64,000 nt of DNA from Deltaproteobacteria bacterium HGW-Deltaproteobacteria-19. GTDB lineage: Bacteria > Desulfobacterota > Syntrophia > Syntrophales > PHBD01. A model generated the notes under the pieces. That model was not told the DNA's origin, made no database searches, and worked only from the letters and a program-made list of their open reading frames with translations. Every line of letters starts with the position of its first letter. The stretch's first letter is position 1. Of this stretch, positions 1 through 8,051 are shown one piece after another. The translations under genes and the position numbers were made by a program. The stretch lies in contig PHBD01000014.1 of NCBI GenBank assembly GCA_002841865.1, positions 1-64,000 of the forward strand. The letters run 5' to 3'.

Positions 1-42
1 CAGCCGATGATCGTCGAACGCTACCGCAACGAAGTGAAGTAA
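1..42 (+). CDS. 3' end of a gene entering from the left, possibly an ABC transporter component
   Basis: Frame 1 reads QPMIVERYRNEVK and then a TAA stop at 40-42. Only 13 residues are visible, so no family can be assigned from them. The next gene begins like an ABC permease and the gap holds a hairpin, an arrangement common after periplasmic solute-binding protein genes. A solute-binding protein or another transporter subunit is therefore the best guess, but this rests on context alone. Confidence 0.5.
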   Translation, partial: QPMIVERYRNEVK

Positions 43-58
43 CTCGCGCAATTCCGGG

Positions 59-89
59 ATGCACGGGCCGGCCGGACCGACCCGTGCAT
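59..89 (+). promoter_or_regulatory. Intercistronic hairpin after the upstream transporter gene
   Basis: ATGCACGGG (59-67) pairs perfectly with CCCGTGCAT (81-89) around a 13-base GC-rich loop. There is no T run, so it is more likely an mRNA-stabilising or attenuating hairpin than a full terminator. Such hairpins often separate a highly expressed binding-protein gene from the permease gene behind it. Confidence 0.5.
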
Positions 90-110
90 TTCCGGACGCG
101 ACCCCCGGAC

Positions 111-1013
111 ATGATCTTTCTACTCCTGCCTGCGGCCGCCTTCTTCGGGGCCTTCTTCATTCTGCCAATGTGCCGGCTGTTTCTCTTCGGCGGCAGCGGT
201 GCGCGCGGCTGGTCGGCCTACACCGCCATCCTCACCGATCCGATCTGGTCGGAGCGGTGCAGCCCCGTTTCGTGGGCGGGACCCCGTCGTTACCGGGCGC
301 CGGGCATCCTGTTCGACGACCTGCCGCCCATCGACGCGGTCCTGGTATCCCACAATCACTACGACCATCTCGATTTGCCCACGCTGGAACGCCTTGCCGG
401 AAAGGGCGTGCCGCGGGCGATCACGACCCTCGGTAACCGGGAACGAATCCGGGAAGCGGGCCTCCCCGCCGTGGAGGAGATCGACTGGTGGCAGTCGGTC
501 CGCCTGTCCTCCGACGTCACGGTGACGCTGGTTCCCGCTCAGCACTTCTCATCCCGGACCCTCTGGGACCGCAACAGGACTCTCTGGGGAGGTTTTGTTA
601 TCTCCGGACCGTCGGGCAATGTCTACTTCGCCGGGGACACGGGGTACGGACCCCATTTCCGCGAGATTGCCCGCCGCTTCGGCCCCATCCGGATGGCGCT
701 CCTGCCGATCGCGCCGTTCAACCCGCAGCGGTCGAAAGAACCGTCCCGGGTCCGTTTCCCGAATGTCCACATGGGTCCCGACGAGGCTGTTCAGGCACAC
801 CTGGACCTGGGGGCCCAGGTGAGTATAGCTGCACATTTCCAGGTATTTCAGTTGGGTTGGGATGGTTTTGACGAGGCCCCGAACGGGGTCGCCTCAGCGC
901 TGAAGGAAAGGAATCTTGCTCCCGCCTCGTTTATCGTGCCCGCGTTCGGACGGGCCGTTTCCGCTCCCCGGGAGACGGAAAGCGCAAGAGCATTTTCCCG
1001 GGAAGCCTCCTGA
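111..1013 (+). CDS. MBL-fold hydrolase (NAPE-PLD/UlaG-like) with a permease-like N-terminus; apparent chimera
   Basis: From about residue 42 onward this is a metallo-beta-lactamase-fold hydrolase of the NAPE-PLD-like group. It begins with TDPIWSERCSP, carries the metal motif SHNHYDH, then a QHFSSR segment, AGDTGYG and a late AHF histidine, in the order expected for a dinuclear zinc site. The first ~40 residues do not fit that family. They form a hydrophobic helix (LLLPAAAFFGAFFILPM) followed by GWSAYTAILTDP, which reads like the N-terminus of a PotB-type ABC permease. The two halves meet at the shared residues LTDP. ATG 111 is preferred over GTG 84 because it begins the permease-like helix. 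It could be a true in-frame deletion fusion or an assembly chimera. Confidence 0.75.
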   Translation: MIFLLLPAAAFFGAFFILPMCRLFLFGGSGARGWSAYTAILTDPIWSERCSPVSWAGPRRYRAPGILFDDLPPIDAVLVSHNHYDHLDLPTLERLAGKGVPRAITTLGNRERIREAGLPAVEEIDWWQSVRLSSDVTVTLVPAQHFSSRTLWDRNRTLWGGFVISGPSGNVYFAGDTGYGPHFREIARRFGPIRMALLPIAPFNPQRSKEPSRVRFPNVHMGPDEAVQAHLDLGAQVSIAAHFQVFQLGWDGFDEAPNGVASALKERNLAPASFIVPAFGRAVSAPRETESARAFSREAS

Positions 1014-1035
1014 CTCGGGCAGTTGTCCCTGAGGG

Positions 1036-1755
1036 TCAGCCCCGTCCCAGGTATTTCTCCCTGTTCTCCAGGAAATTACGATAGAGCCGATAGTTCTCCG
1101 TGTCCTCGTATTTTACCGGTGCGATGGGAATGCGGTCGAAGCTGAAGATGACGGCCTCGGGGCAGGCCAGCAGGATCGGGGAATGGGTCGCCATGATGAA
1201 TTGCGTGTTCCCGGCGCGGCTCACGGTGGAAAGGACCTCAAGCAGTTCGAGCTGTGAGCGGGGCGAAAGGGCCGTTTCCGGTTCGTCCATCAGGTACAGG
1301 CCGCGGATGGCATAGCGGGCGCGGAAAAAGGACATCACCGACTGGCCGTGGGACTGGGTGAGGAGAGACCGGCCGCCCAGGAAATCGAGCTGGCCCGGAT
1401 CCGCCGCCGCCCATTCCTCGATGATCCTTGCAAAGTCCCGGAACACGGAAGATCCGAAAAACGAACCGGGCACGTGGCCATCCGTCCATTCCACGGAGAT
1501 ATACTCGCAGAACCGCTTTTCATACGGGTTGCGCTTGATTCGCCTTCCCTCGACATTCTGCCAGATGTGAATGCCGCAGCGCCGCGCGATGGCCTCCAGC
1601 AGGGTGGACTTGCCCGTCCCGTTTTCTCCGGTGAAAAGCGTGACGGGAGTCTCAAAGCGGAGACCCTGCGTCCGCTGAAAAGCGGCAAGGTTGAAGGGGT
1701 ATGTGTCCCGCACCGGATAGCGGTCCGGATCGAGTGTGACACACTTCAGATGCAT
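1036..1755 (-). CDS. Small AAA-family ATPase (ABC/SMC-like head domain)
   Basis: A 239-residue stand-alone ATPase resembling the head domain of ABC/SMC-type proteins. A Walker A motif (GENGTGKST) lies near residue 45, a Walker B (LYLMDEPETALS) near residue 160 and a switch histidine (ATHSPI) close to the C-terminus. No membrane segment or coiled coil is seen. The ORF track extends it to 2010, but that extension is a shadow of the methyltransferase gene. The start MHLKCVTLDP at 1755 overlaps the methyltransferase stop by 10 bases, indicating translational coupling. The substrate is unknown. Related proteins are annotated as AAA family ATPases or OLD/RloC-like predicted ATPases, with no specific role to transfer. 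Confidence 0.85.
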   Translation of the reverse strand: MHLKCVTLDPDRYPVRDTYPFNLAAFQRTQGLRFETPVTLFTGENGTGKSTLLEAIARRCGIHIWQNVEGRRIKRNPYEKRFCEYISVEWTDGHVPGSFFGSSVFRDFARIIEEWAAADPGQLDFLGGRSLLTQSHGQSVMSFFRARYAIRGLYLMDEPETALSPRSQLELLEVLSTVSRAGNTQFIMATHSPILLACPEAVIFSFDRIPIAPVKYEDTENYRLYRNFLENREKYLGRG

Positions 1756-2444
1756 GCGGGCTCCTTTTTTTTCCTGGCTTCCAGGACGGTGTACGGGCAG
1801 GTCGGGGAAGAGGAGGTGGCGATGTCCTCGAACCCGGCATCGGCCGCAATGGCGGCGAGATCCAGCCCGGAGCAGCCCCGGCCGAAGATGATGTTCCGGA
1901 GCCCCCAGAAGAGCAGGGGATCCAGGAGACGGTAGGGGCTCAACCGCTTCATGTAGGTCCTGAGCTCTCCGTCCGTCGTCTCCCCGTCGGTCTCCGACAG
2001 GATGATCCACCCGCCGGGGCGGAGGACGCGGCGGATTTCCGTCAATCCCCGCCGCTTGTCCGGCCAGTGCTTGAAAGACCCGACGGTGAGGACGCCCGCG
2101 AAGGATGCATCCGCGAACGGGAGATCCATCGCATCGGCCTGCCGGAAACGGCAGTTCGTTATGCCCTTCTTCCGGCGCAGGCGCTCGGCGGAGCGGACCT
2201 GCGTGATGGAGTAATCGATGCCCGTGATCATCGCCTCCGGACGAAACGCCGCGAGGTTCAGGGCCACGTAGCCCCGGCCGGTGCCGACATCCAGGTATGA
2301 ATCCGGACGGCCGGGGGGCGCCCGCCTGGCGATGTCCTCGAAAAGATCGAAGTTCGCCCTCTGGATGTGATGGTTATAGACAGGGCCGAGGAGGTTCCAC
2401 ATCCACCGGGCGTCCCGGGCCTTCGTGAGGATTTTTTTCAGCAT
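1746..2444 (-). CDS. Class I SAM-dependent methyltransferase (UbiE-like)
   Basis: A 232-residue protein with the class I methyltransferase fold. Motif I is DVGTGRGYVALNLA (about residues 52-65). An acidic motif II follows (ITGIDYS), then a QADAMDLPFADASF segment typical of the UbiE/COQ5 group and a post-motif RVLRPGGWIILSE. The substrate cannot be told from sequence. The 10-base overlap with the downstream ATPase gene suggests they are made together. The reductase gene at 2479-4410 lies upstream on the same strand with only a 34-base gap, so the three probably form one minus-strand operon. Confidence 0.85.
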   Translation of the reverse strand: MLKKILTKARDARWMWNLLGPVYNHHIQRANFDLFEDIARRAPPGRPDSYLDVGTGRGYVALNLAAFRPEAMITGIDYSITQVRSAERLRRKKGITNCRFRQADAMDLPFADASFAGVLTVGSFKHWPDKRRGLTEIRRVLRPGGWIILSETDGETTDGELRTYMKRLSPYRLLDPLLFWGLRNIIFGRGCSGLDLAAIAADAGFEDIATSSSPTCPYTVLEARKKKEPACI

Positions 2445-2478
2445 GGCTTCGGCGGTGCCGGGAACAAGGGTCGGGCCT

Positions 2479-4410
2479 TCAGATCTTCAGGCCGACGGTC
2501 AGGCCCTCTTCGACGGCCTCCCGGATCATCCGGGGCCGGACGCAGTCTCCGATGGTGTAGACTTCCGGGGCTTTTCCCCGGAAGGCCTCGACAACCGCCG
2601 GGTCCAGGCGGAGGCCCGCGGCGAGAACCACCGCATCGCCCTCGATGAATTCGGGGGTTCCCTTCCGGCTTACCTTCACGCCTTCTCCGGTGATCTCCTC
2701 TACCGTCGTCTGGGTCTCGAGGCGGACCCCCAGCATCTTCAGCATTCCCAGGAAGAACGGCCGGTAGCTGGAGGAGATGGTCGGCGCCAGGCGGTCCAGC
2801 ATCTCCAGGACGGTGACGCTCGTGACACCCTTGGTCTTCGAAACCAGGAACTCCGCCGTTTCGCATCCCACCAGGCCGCCCCCGAGGACGATGACCCGGC
2901 CTTGGACGACTTTATTTCCAGTCAGGACGTCCTCCGCGGCCACGACGTGTGCCGAGTCCACTCCGGGGATTTTCGGTACGATGGGGACGGCCCCCACGGC
3001 CAGGATCAAGGTTTCTGGCTGCTCCAGCTCCACGGTCCGGGGATCCAGCGCGCATCCCAGGCGGATCTCAACGCCCGCCTTGCGGGCTCGCACAGCCAGG
3101 CTCCGGGTGAGGTTCGCGATTTCATCCTTGTGGGGCGGCAGGCATCCGATCCGCATCCAGCCGCCCAGCTCCGGCTCCCTCTCGAAGAGGGTGACCCGGT
3201 GCCCCCTCTCGGCGGCCGTCAAGGCCGCCTGCAGGCCCGCGGGTCCGCCGCCGGCCACGAAGACCTTTTTTGCCTTCCCGGCGGGTGTCGAGACGTACAG
3301 CAATTCCTTCCCCGTGCGCGGATTGACGGTGCATCCGGCGGATGCGCCGCAATGGGGATCCTTGTAGACGACCATGATGTCGGAGAGGCAATTCCCGCAG
3401 GCGAGGCAGGGAACGATTTCATCGGCGCGCCCCTCCTTTGCCTTGTTCGGGAGATATGGATCGGCGATGAGGGCTCGCCCCATCCCGACGAAATCAGCCT
3501 GTCCCTCCGCAATGATCCGCTCCGCCGTTTCCGGGTCGTTGATCCGGTTGGAGGCGATGACGGGAATGCCGACGACGCCCCGGATCTGGCCGGCCAGGGG
3601 GGCGAAGGCCCCCTTCGGCACCATGGACGCCACGGTGGGAACGCGCGATTCGTGCCACCCGGTGTAGGTGTTGATGAAATTCACACCCGCCCGCTCCAGG
3701 GCCTGGGCCACGATTTTCGACTCCTCGATGGTGTGCCCTCCCGGCATCTGCTCCTCCACGTTCAAGCGGACACCCAACGGGAAGTCGTCCCCCGCCTCCC
3801 GGCGGATGCTCGCGATGATTTCGAGGACAATCCGCATCCGGTTCTCCAGGCTTCCTCCGTACTGATCGTCTCGCTGGTTTGTGATGGGAGACAGGAAGCG
3901 GTTGAGCAGGTAGCCCGCGCCGACGATGAACTCCAGGGCGTCGAAGCCTCCCTTGCGGGCCCGCCCGGCCGCCTTCCCGAAATCCTCGACAAGCCCGTGG
4001 ATCTCTTCGATCGTGAGGGCCCGGGGGACCCCCCGCATCATCTGGTTCAGAACCGGAGAGGGACCGACGAGCTCGGGCACGTCGTCTTTGAAGACCATGT
4101 GGTAGGACGTGATGAGTTGACAGGCGGCCTTGGCCCCGTGGGCCTGGATGGCCTTTGTGAACCGTTGAATTCCCGGCAGGTAGCGGTCGTCGAAGACGCC
4201 GGGCGCCATGTGAGAGCCGGCGTACATGGGGGTGAAAGGGATGATGATCATGCCCGCACCGCCCTTTGCCCGCTCGGCGAAGTAGGTGATGAAGCGGTCT
4301 CCGACGGATCCGTCGGGTTCCGAATACCCCATGGTCATGGGCAACATAACGATGCGATTCCTGATTTCCAGGTTTCCGATGCGTCCGGGGGTGAACAGGT
4401 GCTGGAACAT
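2479..4410 (-). CDS. NADH:flavin oxidoreductase / 2,4-dienoyl-CoA reductase-type 4Fe-4S flavoprotein
   Basis: A 643-residue enzyme with full-length FadH/enoate-reductase architecture. An N-terminal Old Yellow Enzyme TIM barrel (LFTPGRIGNLEIRNRI, FMN-binding) covers about residues 1-330. A Cys cluster (CLACGNCLSD, then CGASAGCTVNP) follows for one 4Fe-4S centre. The C-terminal FAD/NAD(P) module has two dinucleotide folds (AGGGPAGLQAA near residue 383, and VLGGGLVGCETAEF). It should reduce conjugated double bonds of enoyl or dienoyl substrates with NAD(P)H. Many paralogues exist in fatty- and aromatic-acid-degrading anaerobes, so the exact substrate is open. A GGAG Shine-Dalgarno precedes ATG 4410. 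Confidence 0.92.
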   Translation of the reverse strand: MFQHLFTPGRIGNLEIRNRIVMLPMTMGYSEPDGSVGDRFITYFAERAKGGAGMIIIPFTPMYAGSHMAPGVFDDRYLPGIQRFTKAIQAHGAKAACQLITSYHMVFKDDVPELVGPSPVLNQMMRGVPRALTIEEIHGLVEDFGKAAGRARKGGFDALEFIVGAGYLLNRFLSPITNQRDDQYGGSLENRMRIVLEIIASIRREAGDDFPLGVRLNVEEQMPGGHTIEESKIVAQALERAGVNFINTYTGWHESRVPTVASMVPKGAFAPLAGQIRGVVGIPVIASNRINDPETAERIIAEGQADFVGMGRALIADPYLPNKAKEGRADEIVPCLACGNCLSDIMVVYKDPHCGASAGCTVNPRTGKELLYVSTPAGKAKKVFVAGGGPAGLQAALTAAERGHRVTLFEREPELGGWMRIGCLPPHKDEIANLTRSLAVRARKAGVEIRLGCALDPRTVELEQPETLILAVGAVPIVPKIPGVDSAHVVAAEDVLTGNKVVQGRVIVLGGGLVGCETAEFLVSKTKGVTSVTVLEMLDRLAPTISSSYRPFFLGMLKMLGVRLETQTTVEEITGEGVKVSRKGTPEFIEGDAVVLAAGLRLDPAVVEAFRGKAPEVYTIGDCVRPRMIREAVEEGLTVGLKI

Positions 4411-4603
4411 TTCCTTCTCCTTTCGATATGATCCCTGGCGGGGTGGGCATTGGCCCGGGAATCGGCGCCATCAGCGGGGTCGATGGACGGGTCGTTGCGG
4501 TCGGTATGGGTTTCATACCTGAATCCGGGCCAGGCTTCAATCCTTGATGACACCGGCCGGTGAGATTTCCCGGGGCGGACCCGGCAAACCGGGTGGCCTC
4601 CCC

Positions 4604-4626
4604 TGAAAATTCACCTTGAAAATTCA
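4604..4626 (+). promoter_or_regulatory. Tandem operator-like repeats TGAAAATTCA
   Basis: Two identical 10-base units, TGAAAATTCA at 4604-4613 and 4617-4626, are separated by CCT, giving a 13-base period. Each is close to palindromic. They end five bases upstream of the -35 hexamer at 4631, where an activator or repressor would sit. The binding factor is not identifiable. Confidence 0.5.
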
Positions 4627-4630
4627 GGGA

Positions 4631-4659
4631 TTGACACCAGGGTACGGCTCTCCTACACT
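4631..4659 (+). promoter_or_regulatory. Sigma-70-type promoter for the hydrolase lipoprotein gene
   Basis: TTGACA (4631-4636), a 17-base spacer and TACACT (4654-4659) give a near-consensus promoter pointing right. The next real gene is the dienelactone-hydrolase-like lipoprotein. With the start taken at 4871 it would have a leader of roughly 200 bases. Confidence 0.6.
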
Positions 4660-4870
4660 GCCGGCACATGCGGCTTCGGGAGACAGATACTTTCCTTCTC
4701 ATCAGAAAAGGTGACAGCATGACGAGAACCAGAACATGCGCCTCGCCGCCATGCATTTCCTGGCCGTGGCTTTCCTCCTCACGGCAATCACGACCGACTG
4801 TCCCGCTCTCCGGCAGAACCAGGTCATCGGGGCCACGCAGACCCTCCCGGCAACCGTTGACCGAAGTCGC

Positions 4871-5821
4871 ATGAATACCCGCAGAAAGACTGTCCGGCGG
4901 ACCGCCCTTCTCTCCTTTTTCATACTGCTGTCCGGTTGCGCCGCTACGGTTGAACGATCCGCCCCTGTCCCGGGAAATGCCGTCCCCCGACTTCCCCCGT
5001 CCACTTCACTCTCCATGGCAACCGTTCACTTCCCTTCCCTGGACGAAGACATAACCGGAGGAGCGCCTACCACCATCAAGGGGCTTCTCGTCCGGCCGGG
5101 AGGCCCCGGGCCGTTTCCGGCGGTTGTGGCCCTTCACGGGTGTTCAGGGCTTTATGGACGTTCCGGCCGTCTCTCCGCCCGGGAAGCGGACTGGGCGACA
5201 CGGCTGGTCAGCTACGGATATGTCGTTCTGTTTCCCGACAGCTTTACGCCCCGGAACCTCCGGGAAGTCTGCACTCGCCGTGACCTGGCGGGCATGCCGA
5301 GCCGTGAGCGGCCCCGGGACGCCTACGGGGCGCTCCTGTGGCTCCAATCGCAGGATTTCGTCCGGAAGGACAGGATCGCCCTGATGGGCTGGTCCCACGG
5401 AGGCTCGACGATCCTTGCCGCCGTCGGGAAGAACGCGTCCGTCCGTCCGCCCTCCCTGGTCCATGATTTCCGCGGAGCCGTCGCTTTCTATCCGGGATGC
5501 CGCGTTGCACGGCGTTCAGCCGATTGGAGCACGCGGATCCCGTTGACGATCCTGATCGGGAAGGCAGATGACTGGACCCCCGCGGCCTCCTGCATCTCGC
5601 TGGTCGAGAGGGTGAAGAAGGAGGGAGGACTCGTCGAAATCGTGGTCTACGAATGGGCGCACCACGGGTTCGACACTCCCGGGCAGCCACTCAGGGTCCG
5701 GAGCGGTCTGGCCCGTACTGCGCGCCGGGACGGAACGGCCACGGTCGGAACAGACTCCGTCTCGCGTGCAGATGCAATGATCCGGGTGGAGAAGCTCCTG
5801 AAAGCCTTCCTGGGTCCCTGA
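4871..5821 (+). CDS. Dienelactone-hydrolase-like lipoprotein
   Basis: An alpha/beta hydrolase of 316 residues. It opens with a lipoprotein signal (RRTALLSFFILLSGC), so it should be anchored to a membrane facing the periplasm. The dienelactone hydrolase signature is clear: VVALHGCSGLYG for the oxyanion region, GWSHGG for the nucleophile, LIGKADDWTP for the acid and a final HHGFD histidine. The substrate is unknown; homologues act on small esters or lactones. ATG 4871 is chosen over the track start 4736 because the 45 extra residues would bury the lipobox behind a non-signal sequence. Confidence 0.8.
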   Translation: MNTRRKTVRRTALLSFFILLSGCAATVERSAPVPGNAVPRLPPSTSLSMATVHFPSLDEDITGGAPTTIKGLLVRPGGPGPFPAVVALHGCSGLYGRSGRLSAREADWATRLVSYGYVVLFPDSFTPRNLREVCTRRDLAGMPSRERPRDAYGALLWLQSQDFVRKDRIALMGWSHGGSTILAAVGKNASVRPPSLVHDFRGAVAFYPGCRVARRSADWSTRIPLTILIGKADDWTPAASCISLVERVKKEGGLVEIVVYEWAHHGFDTPGQPLRVRSGLARTARRDGTATVGTDSVSRADAMIRVEKLLKAFLGP

Positions 5822-5928
5822 CAGAACTTCCTGAAGATGGTTTTCCAGTTCCCATTCCGCTGTTTCCGCACAAGATGATCTTCTGATCCGCACCTCATCG
5901 CATCCTTCCTCTATAAAATATATACAGA

Positions 5929-5944
5929 TGTGATCTTCATCACA
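5929..5944 (+). promoter_or_regulatory. Perfect Crp-type operator TGTGA-N6-TCACA
   Basis: The sequence TGTGATCTTCATCACA matches the Crp half-sites on both sides exactly. A TAATAT -10-like hexamer lies at 5965-5970. If transcription starts about 7 bases later, the site is centred near -41, the class II activator position. It precedes the roadblock/MglA module. The Crp/Fnr protein encoded at 15248-15958 has a matching recognition helix. The promoter assignment is inferred. Confidence 0.65.
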
Positions 5945-6008
5945 GACATCAAATCCGTTTTCAGTAATATCCATCCGCAACAATCAAAAGTGCGAAGGGA
6001 TTCATGAT

Positions 6009-6239
6009 GTGGAATTCCCTTTGTCGAATGCGGAGGAGGCGGTGGGAGAAAAACTGGTGTGCATCTATGAACTCGTAACAGAAAAAATCGGGTTGAAGGG
6101 AAGGCTCGAACTTGCCGTGAAAACTGGAATCTCCATGAGTCAGGCTGTCGAGGTGGATGATTCGGATGAGCTCATTCAGAAGTTCAAACATGCGGCAAAC
6201 GCTATCTATGACGCGTATTACGGCAAGACAACTTCGTAA
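6009..6239 (+). CDS. Small conserved protein, first copy of a duplicated family in the roadblock module
   Basis: A 76-residue soluble protein of unknown function starting at GTG, with GAAGGGA upstream. The core EKLVCIYELVTEKIGLKGRLELA followed by KTGIS is clearly related to the protein at 7617-7817 (EKMVRIFEIVMEQAGLKGRMELA, RTGIS). The downstream part (SDELIQKFKHAANAIYD) also matches that copy (TEELVKKLKENANLILD). It looks mostly helical. Each copy sits beside a roadblock-domain gene, suggesting a partner or adaptor role. No known family was recognised. Confidence 0.7.
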   Translation: MEFPLSNAEEAVGEKLVCIYELVTEKIGLKGRLELAVKTGISMSQAVEVDDSDELIQKFKHAANAIYDAYYGKTTS

Positions 6240-6254
6240 TTGTTTCGGCAGGAG

Positions 6255-7106
6255 ATGAAGCCCGTGGAAGGTTCCCTCAAGAGAGATCTCAAGCTGATTG
6301 TAGACAATGACGGCTTTTCAGAGATCCAGCCACATGCGGAAAAACCGGGTTCGAAAGAGGAATTGAATCGCTGGCCGATCTGCGGCCTTCCGGTGGGGAG
6401 TTTTCTGCAGGTAATCGCAATGGACCAGCAGACATGTATTCTGGAGGTCTATCAGAGTGCCGATCGCCAGGGCCGTTTCTGCTTTGTTCAGGGGGCCCTT
6501 TATGATGCCGTCTGTAACGGCCTGGAAGGAGAAGAGGCGGCACTGGAGATGGTTTCCTGGGAAAACGTCAGGCTTAATATCAAGCAGATTATCAAGGCCA
6601 GTGGCTTCGTCAGGAAGATCGACAAGAGTCTCATGTCGATTCTGATGGAATATTCAAGGCGCCGGGACGAGGCGGAAGAAAAGCAAAGCAGCGGGGAAGA
6701 AGAGGAAGCGAATGCGGAGGACCATGACAGGGATGGAGACAAGTTTAAACGGTGCCTCCGCATCGTTCGGGAGGATATGGGGGATGCACTCATCTCGGCA
6801 AGCATTTCCGACCTTCGCAACGGGAAGGTGCTGGCTTCGCATCATGATCGCAAAACACTGGAAACCGCTCAACTGTTCATAAAGCTGACGGGTTCCCTCC
6901 GAAAGGCTTTCGAAAAAGATTCCGAACAAAAGCGACTCGGCGGCCACTACATTCTGGACCTCAAGGAAGAGCAGACGCTCATGATCCTTCGTTTTGATGA
7001 GCATCAACTGGGTATCCTGTTCAACAACGTGAGGTGCTCATTGGGTCTTGTCCTGAATGCCATCGTCCCCAAGGTTGCCAGGACGTTTGACGACACCGGT
7101 TGTTGA
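6255..7106 (+). CDS. DUF4388 (PatA-type) plus roadblock/LC7-like protein
   Basis: About 283 residues in two parts. The first ~130 (WPICGLPVGSFLQVIAMDQQTCILEV, then GRFCFVQGALYDAVCNGLEGEEAALEMVSW) match the DUF4388/PatA N-terminal pattern common in myxobacterial and deltaproteobacterial signalling proteins. An acidic linker (EEKQSSGEEEEANAED) leads to a C-terminal roadblock/LC7-like domain (CLRIVREDMGDALISASISDLRNGKVLAS). The 7222 protein resembles this last part. It probably takes part in GTPase regulation. ATG 6255 is chosen; TTG 6240 and GTG 6264 are possible, and AGGAG fits GTG 6264 best. Confidence 0.75.
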   Translation: MKPVEGSLKRDLKLIVDNDGFSEIQPHAEKPGSKEELNRWPICGLPVGSFLQVIAMDQQTCILEVYQSADRQGRFCFVQGALYDAVCNGLEGEEAALEMVSWENVRLNIKQIIKASGFVRKIDKSLMSILMEYSRRRDEAEEKQSSGEEEEANAEDHDRDGDKFKRCLRIVREDMGDALISASISDLRNGKVLASHHDRKTLETAQLFIKLTGSLRKAFEKDSEQKRLGGHYILDLKEEQTLMILRFDEHQLGILFNNVRCSLGLVLNAIVPKVARTFDDTGC

Positions 7107-7221
7107 GCAATCCCGGATCCGGATGAAGGATGCATGAAGGGGAGGTGGCGGCTGATTCTTGGGGAGACGGGTGTTGGGAGATTGTTAAGCAAAAAAATAC
7201 CAATATTTTTTAAGAGGAGGC

Positions 7222-7596
7222 GTGATGAACATACAGAAATTGAACGGCTGTCTGGAGGGGTTGAGGAAGGATCTGGGGGATGGTCTCCTGGCATCGAGCA
7301 TCGTATCTACGGACGACGGACAGGTACTGGTAGCGACAGACAGATCCAATACGGCCGGAGCTACCCTGCTGAATGAAATTACGGCGTCCATTCGTGAAGG
7401 CCTGAAGACATACCCCGTGGAACTGGGCCAGTATTATTACATCGACGTTGCCGGGAATATGGGCATCCTGGCCATTCCTTTCGGTGACTACCAGTGGGCG
7501 ATCGTTGTCAACAAAAAGCAGGTCAAGCTGGGGCTGCTTTTGAATGTTGTTCTGCCCAACATCATCAATGCATTCGAAGATGCGGTCGTATCTTAG
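7222..7596 (+). CDS. Roadblock/LC7-domain protein (MglB-like)
   Basis: A 124-residue single-domain protein: LNGCLEGLRKDLGDGLLASSIVSTDDGQVLVA, then a central helix and strands ending in WAIVVNKKQVKLGLLLNVVLPNII. This is the roadblock/LC7 layout. MglB, the founding bacterial example, is a GTPase-activating partner of MglA, and an MglA homologue is encoded 1 kb downstream. Its sequence tracks the C-terminal domain of the 6255 gene (DLGDGLLASSI against DMGDALISASI), pointing to local duplication. GAGGAGG precedes ATG with good spacing. Confidence 0.8.
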   Translation: MMNIQKLNGCLEGLRKDLGDGLLASSIVSTDDGQVLVATDRSNTAGATLLNEITASIREGLKTYPVELGQYYYIDVAGNMGILAIPFGDYQWAIVVNKKQVKLGLLLNVVLPNIINAFEDAVVS

Positions 7597-7616
7597 AAAA
7601 GTGGAGGGGAGGGACG

Positions 7617-7817
7617 ATGGGAGAAAAAATGGTCCGGATTTTTGAGATCGTCATGGAGCAGGCAGGTCTCAAAGGGCGAATGGAACTGGCGACCAGGACG
7701 GGAATTTCCCAGACCATGGCGTCTCAGATGAAGGATACCGAGGAGTTGGTGAAAAAATTAAAGGAAAACGCCAATTTGATCCTCGATCGGAGCAATCTGA
7801 ATACAATCGGCCATTGA
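7617..7817 (+). CDS. Small conserved protein, second copy of the duplicated family
   Basis: A 66-residue protein (MGEKMVRIFEIVMEQAGLKGRMELA) paralogous to the 6009-6239 protein over nearly its whole length. It follows the roadblock gene by 20 bases with GGAGGG upstream and is presumably co-transcribed. It is short, soluble and helical, with no metal or catalytic motif. A peptide adaptor or stabiliser for the neighbouring roadblock protein is plausible, but only from position. Confidence 0.72.
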   Translation: MGEKMVRIFEIVMEQAGLKGRMELATRTGISQTMASQMKDTEELVKKLKENANLILDRSNLNTIGH

Positions 7818-8051
7818 GGCGCGCCTTTCCGCGGCAGGTCAGCGTTAAGGAAACGCCCGGCACGGATTGCCGCAACAAAGGGCCTCAGCGCATTGCCCTG
7901 GAATCGGGCGGAGGCGGACGGCCCTGCCGTAATGAAGAAACGGATAACGCCCGGCCGGTTATGCACTGCCGGTCACGGAGCCGACGGGAGATGAAATGAA
8001 TATCGAGCGTCCCATTCATGCAGGGCTCTGCCGATCAAGAGAGATATCGCT

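Noticed and set aside
2425-4431. 668-residue plus-strand ORF
   Set aside because: It is the antisense shadow of the flavin/4Fe-4S reductase gene, which has clear family motifs, codon use and Shine-Dalgarno. The plus-strand translation is low-complexity and matches nothing.
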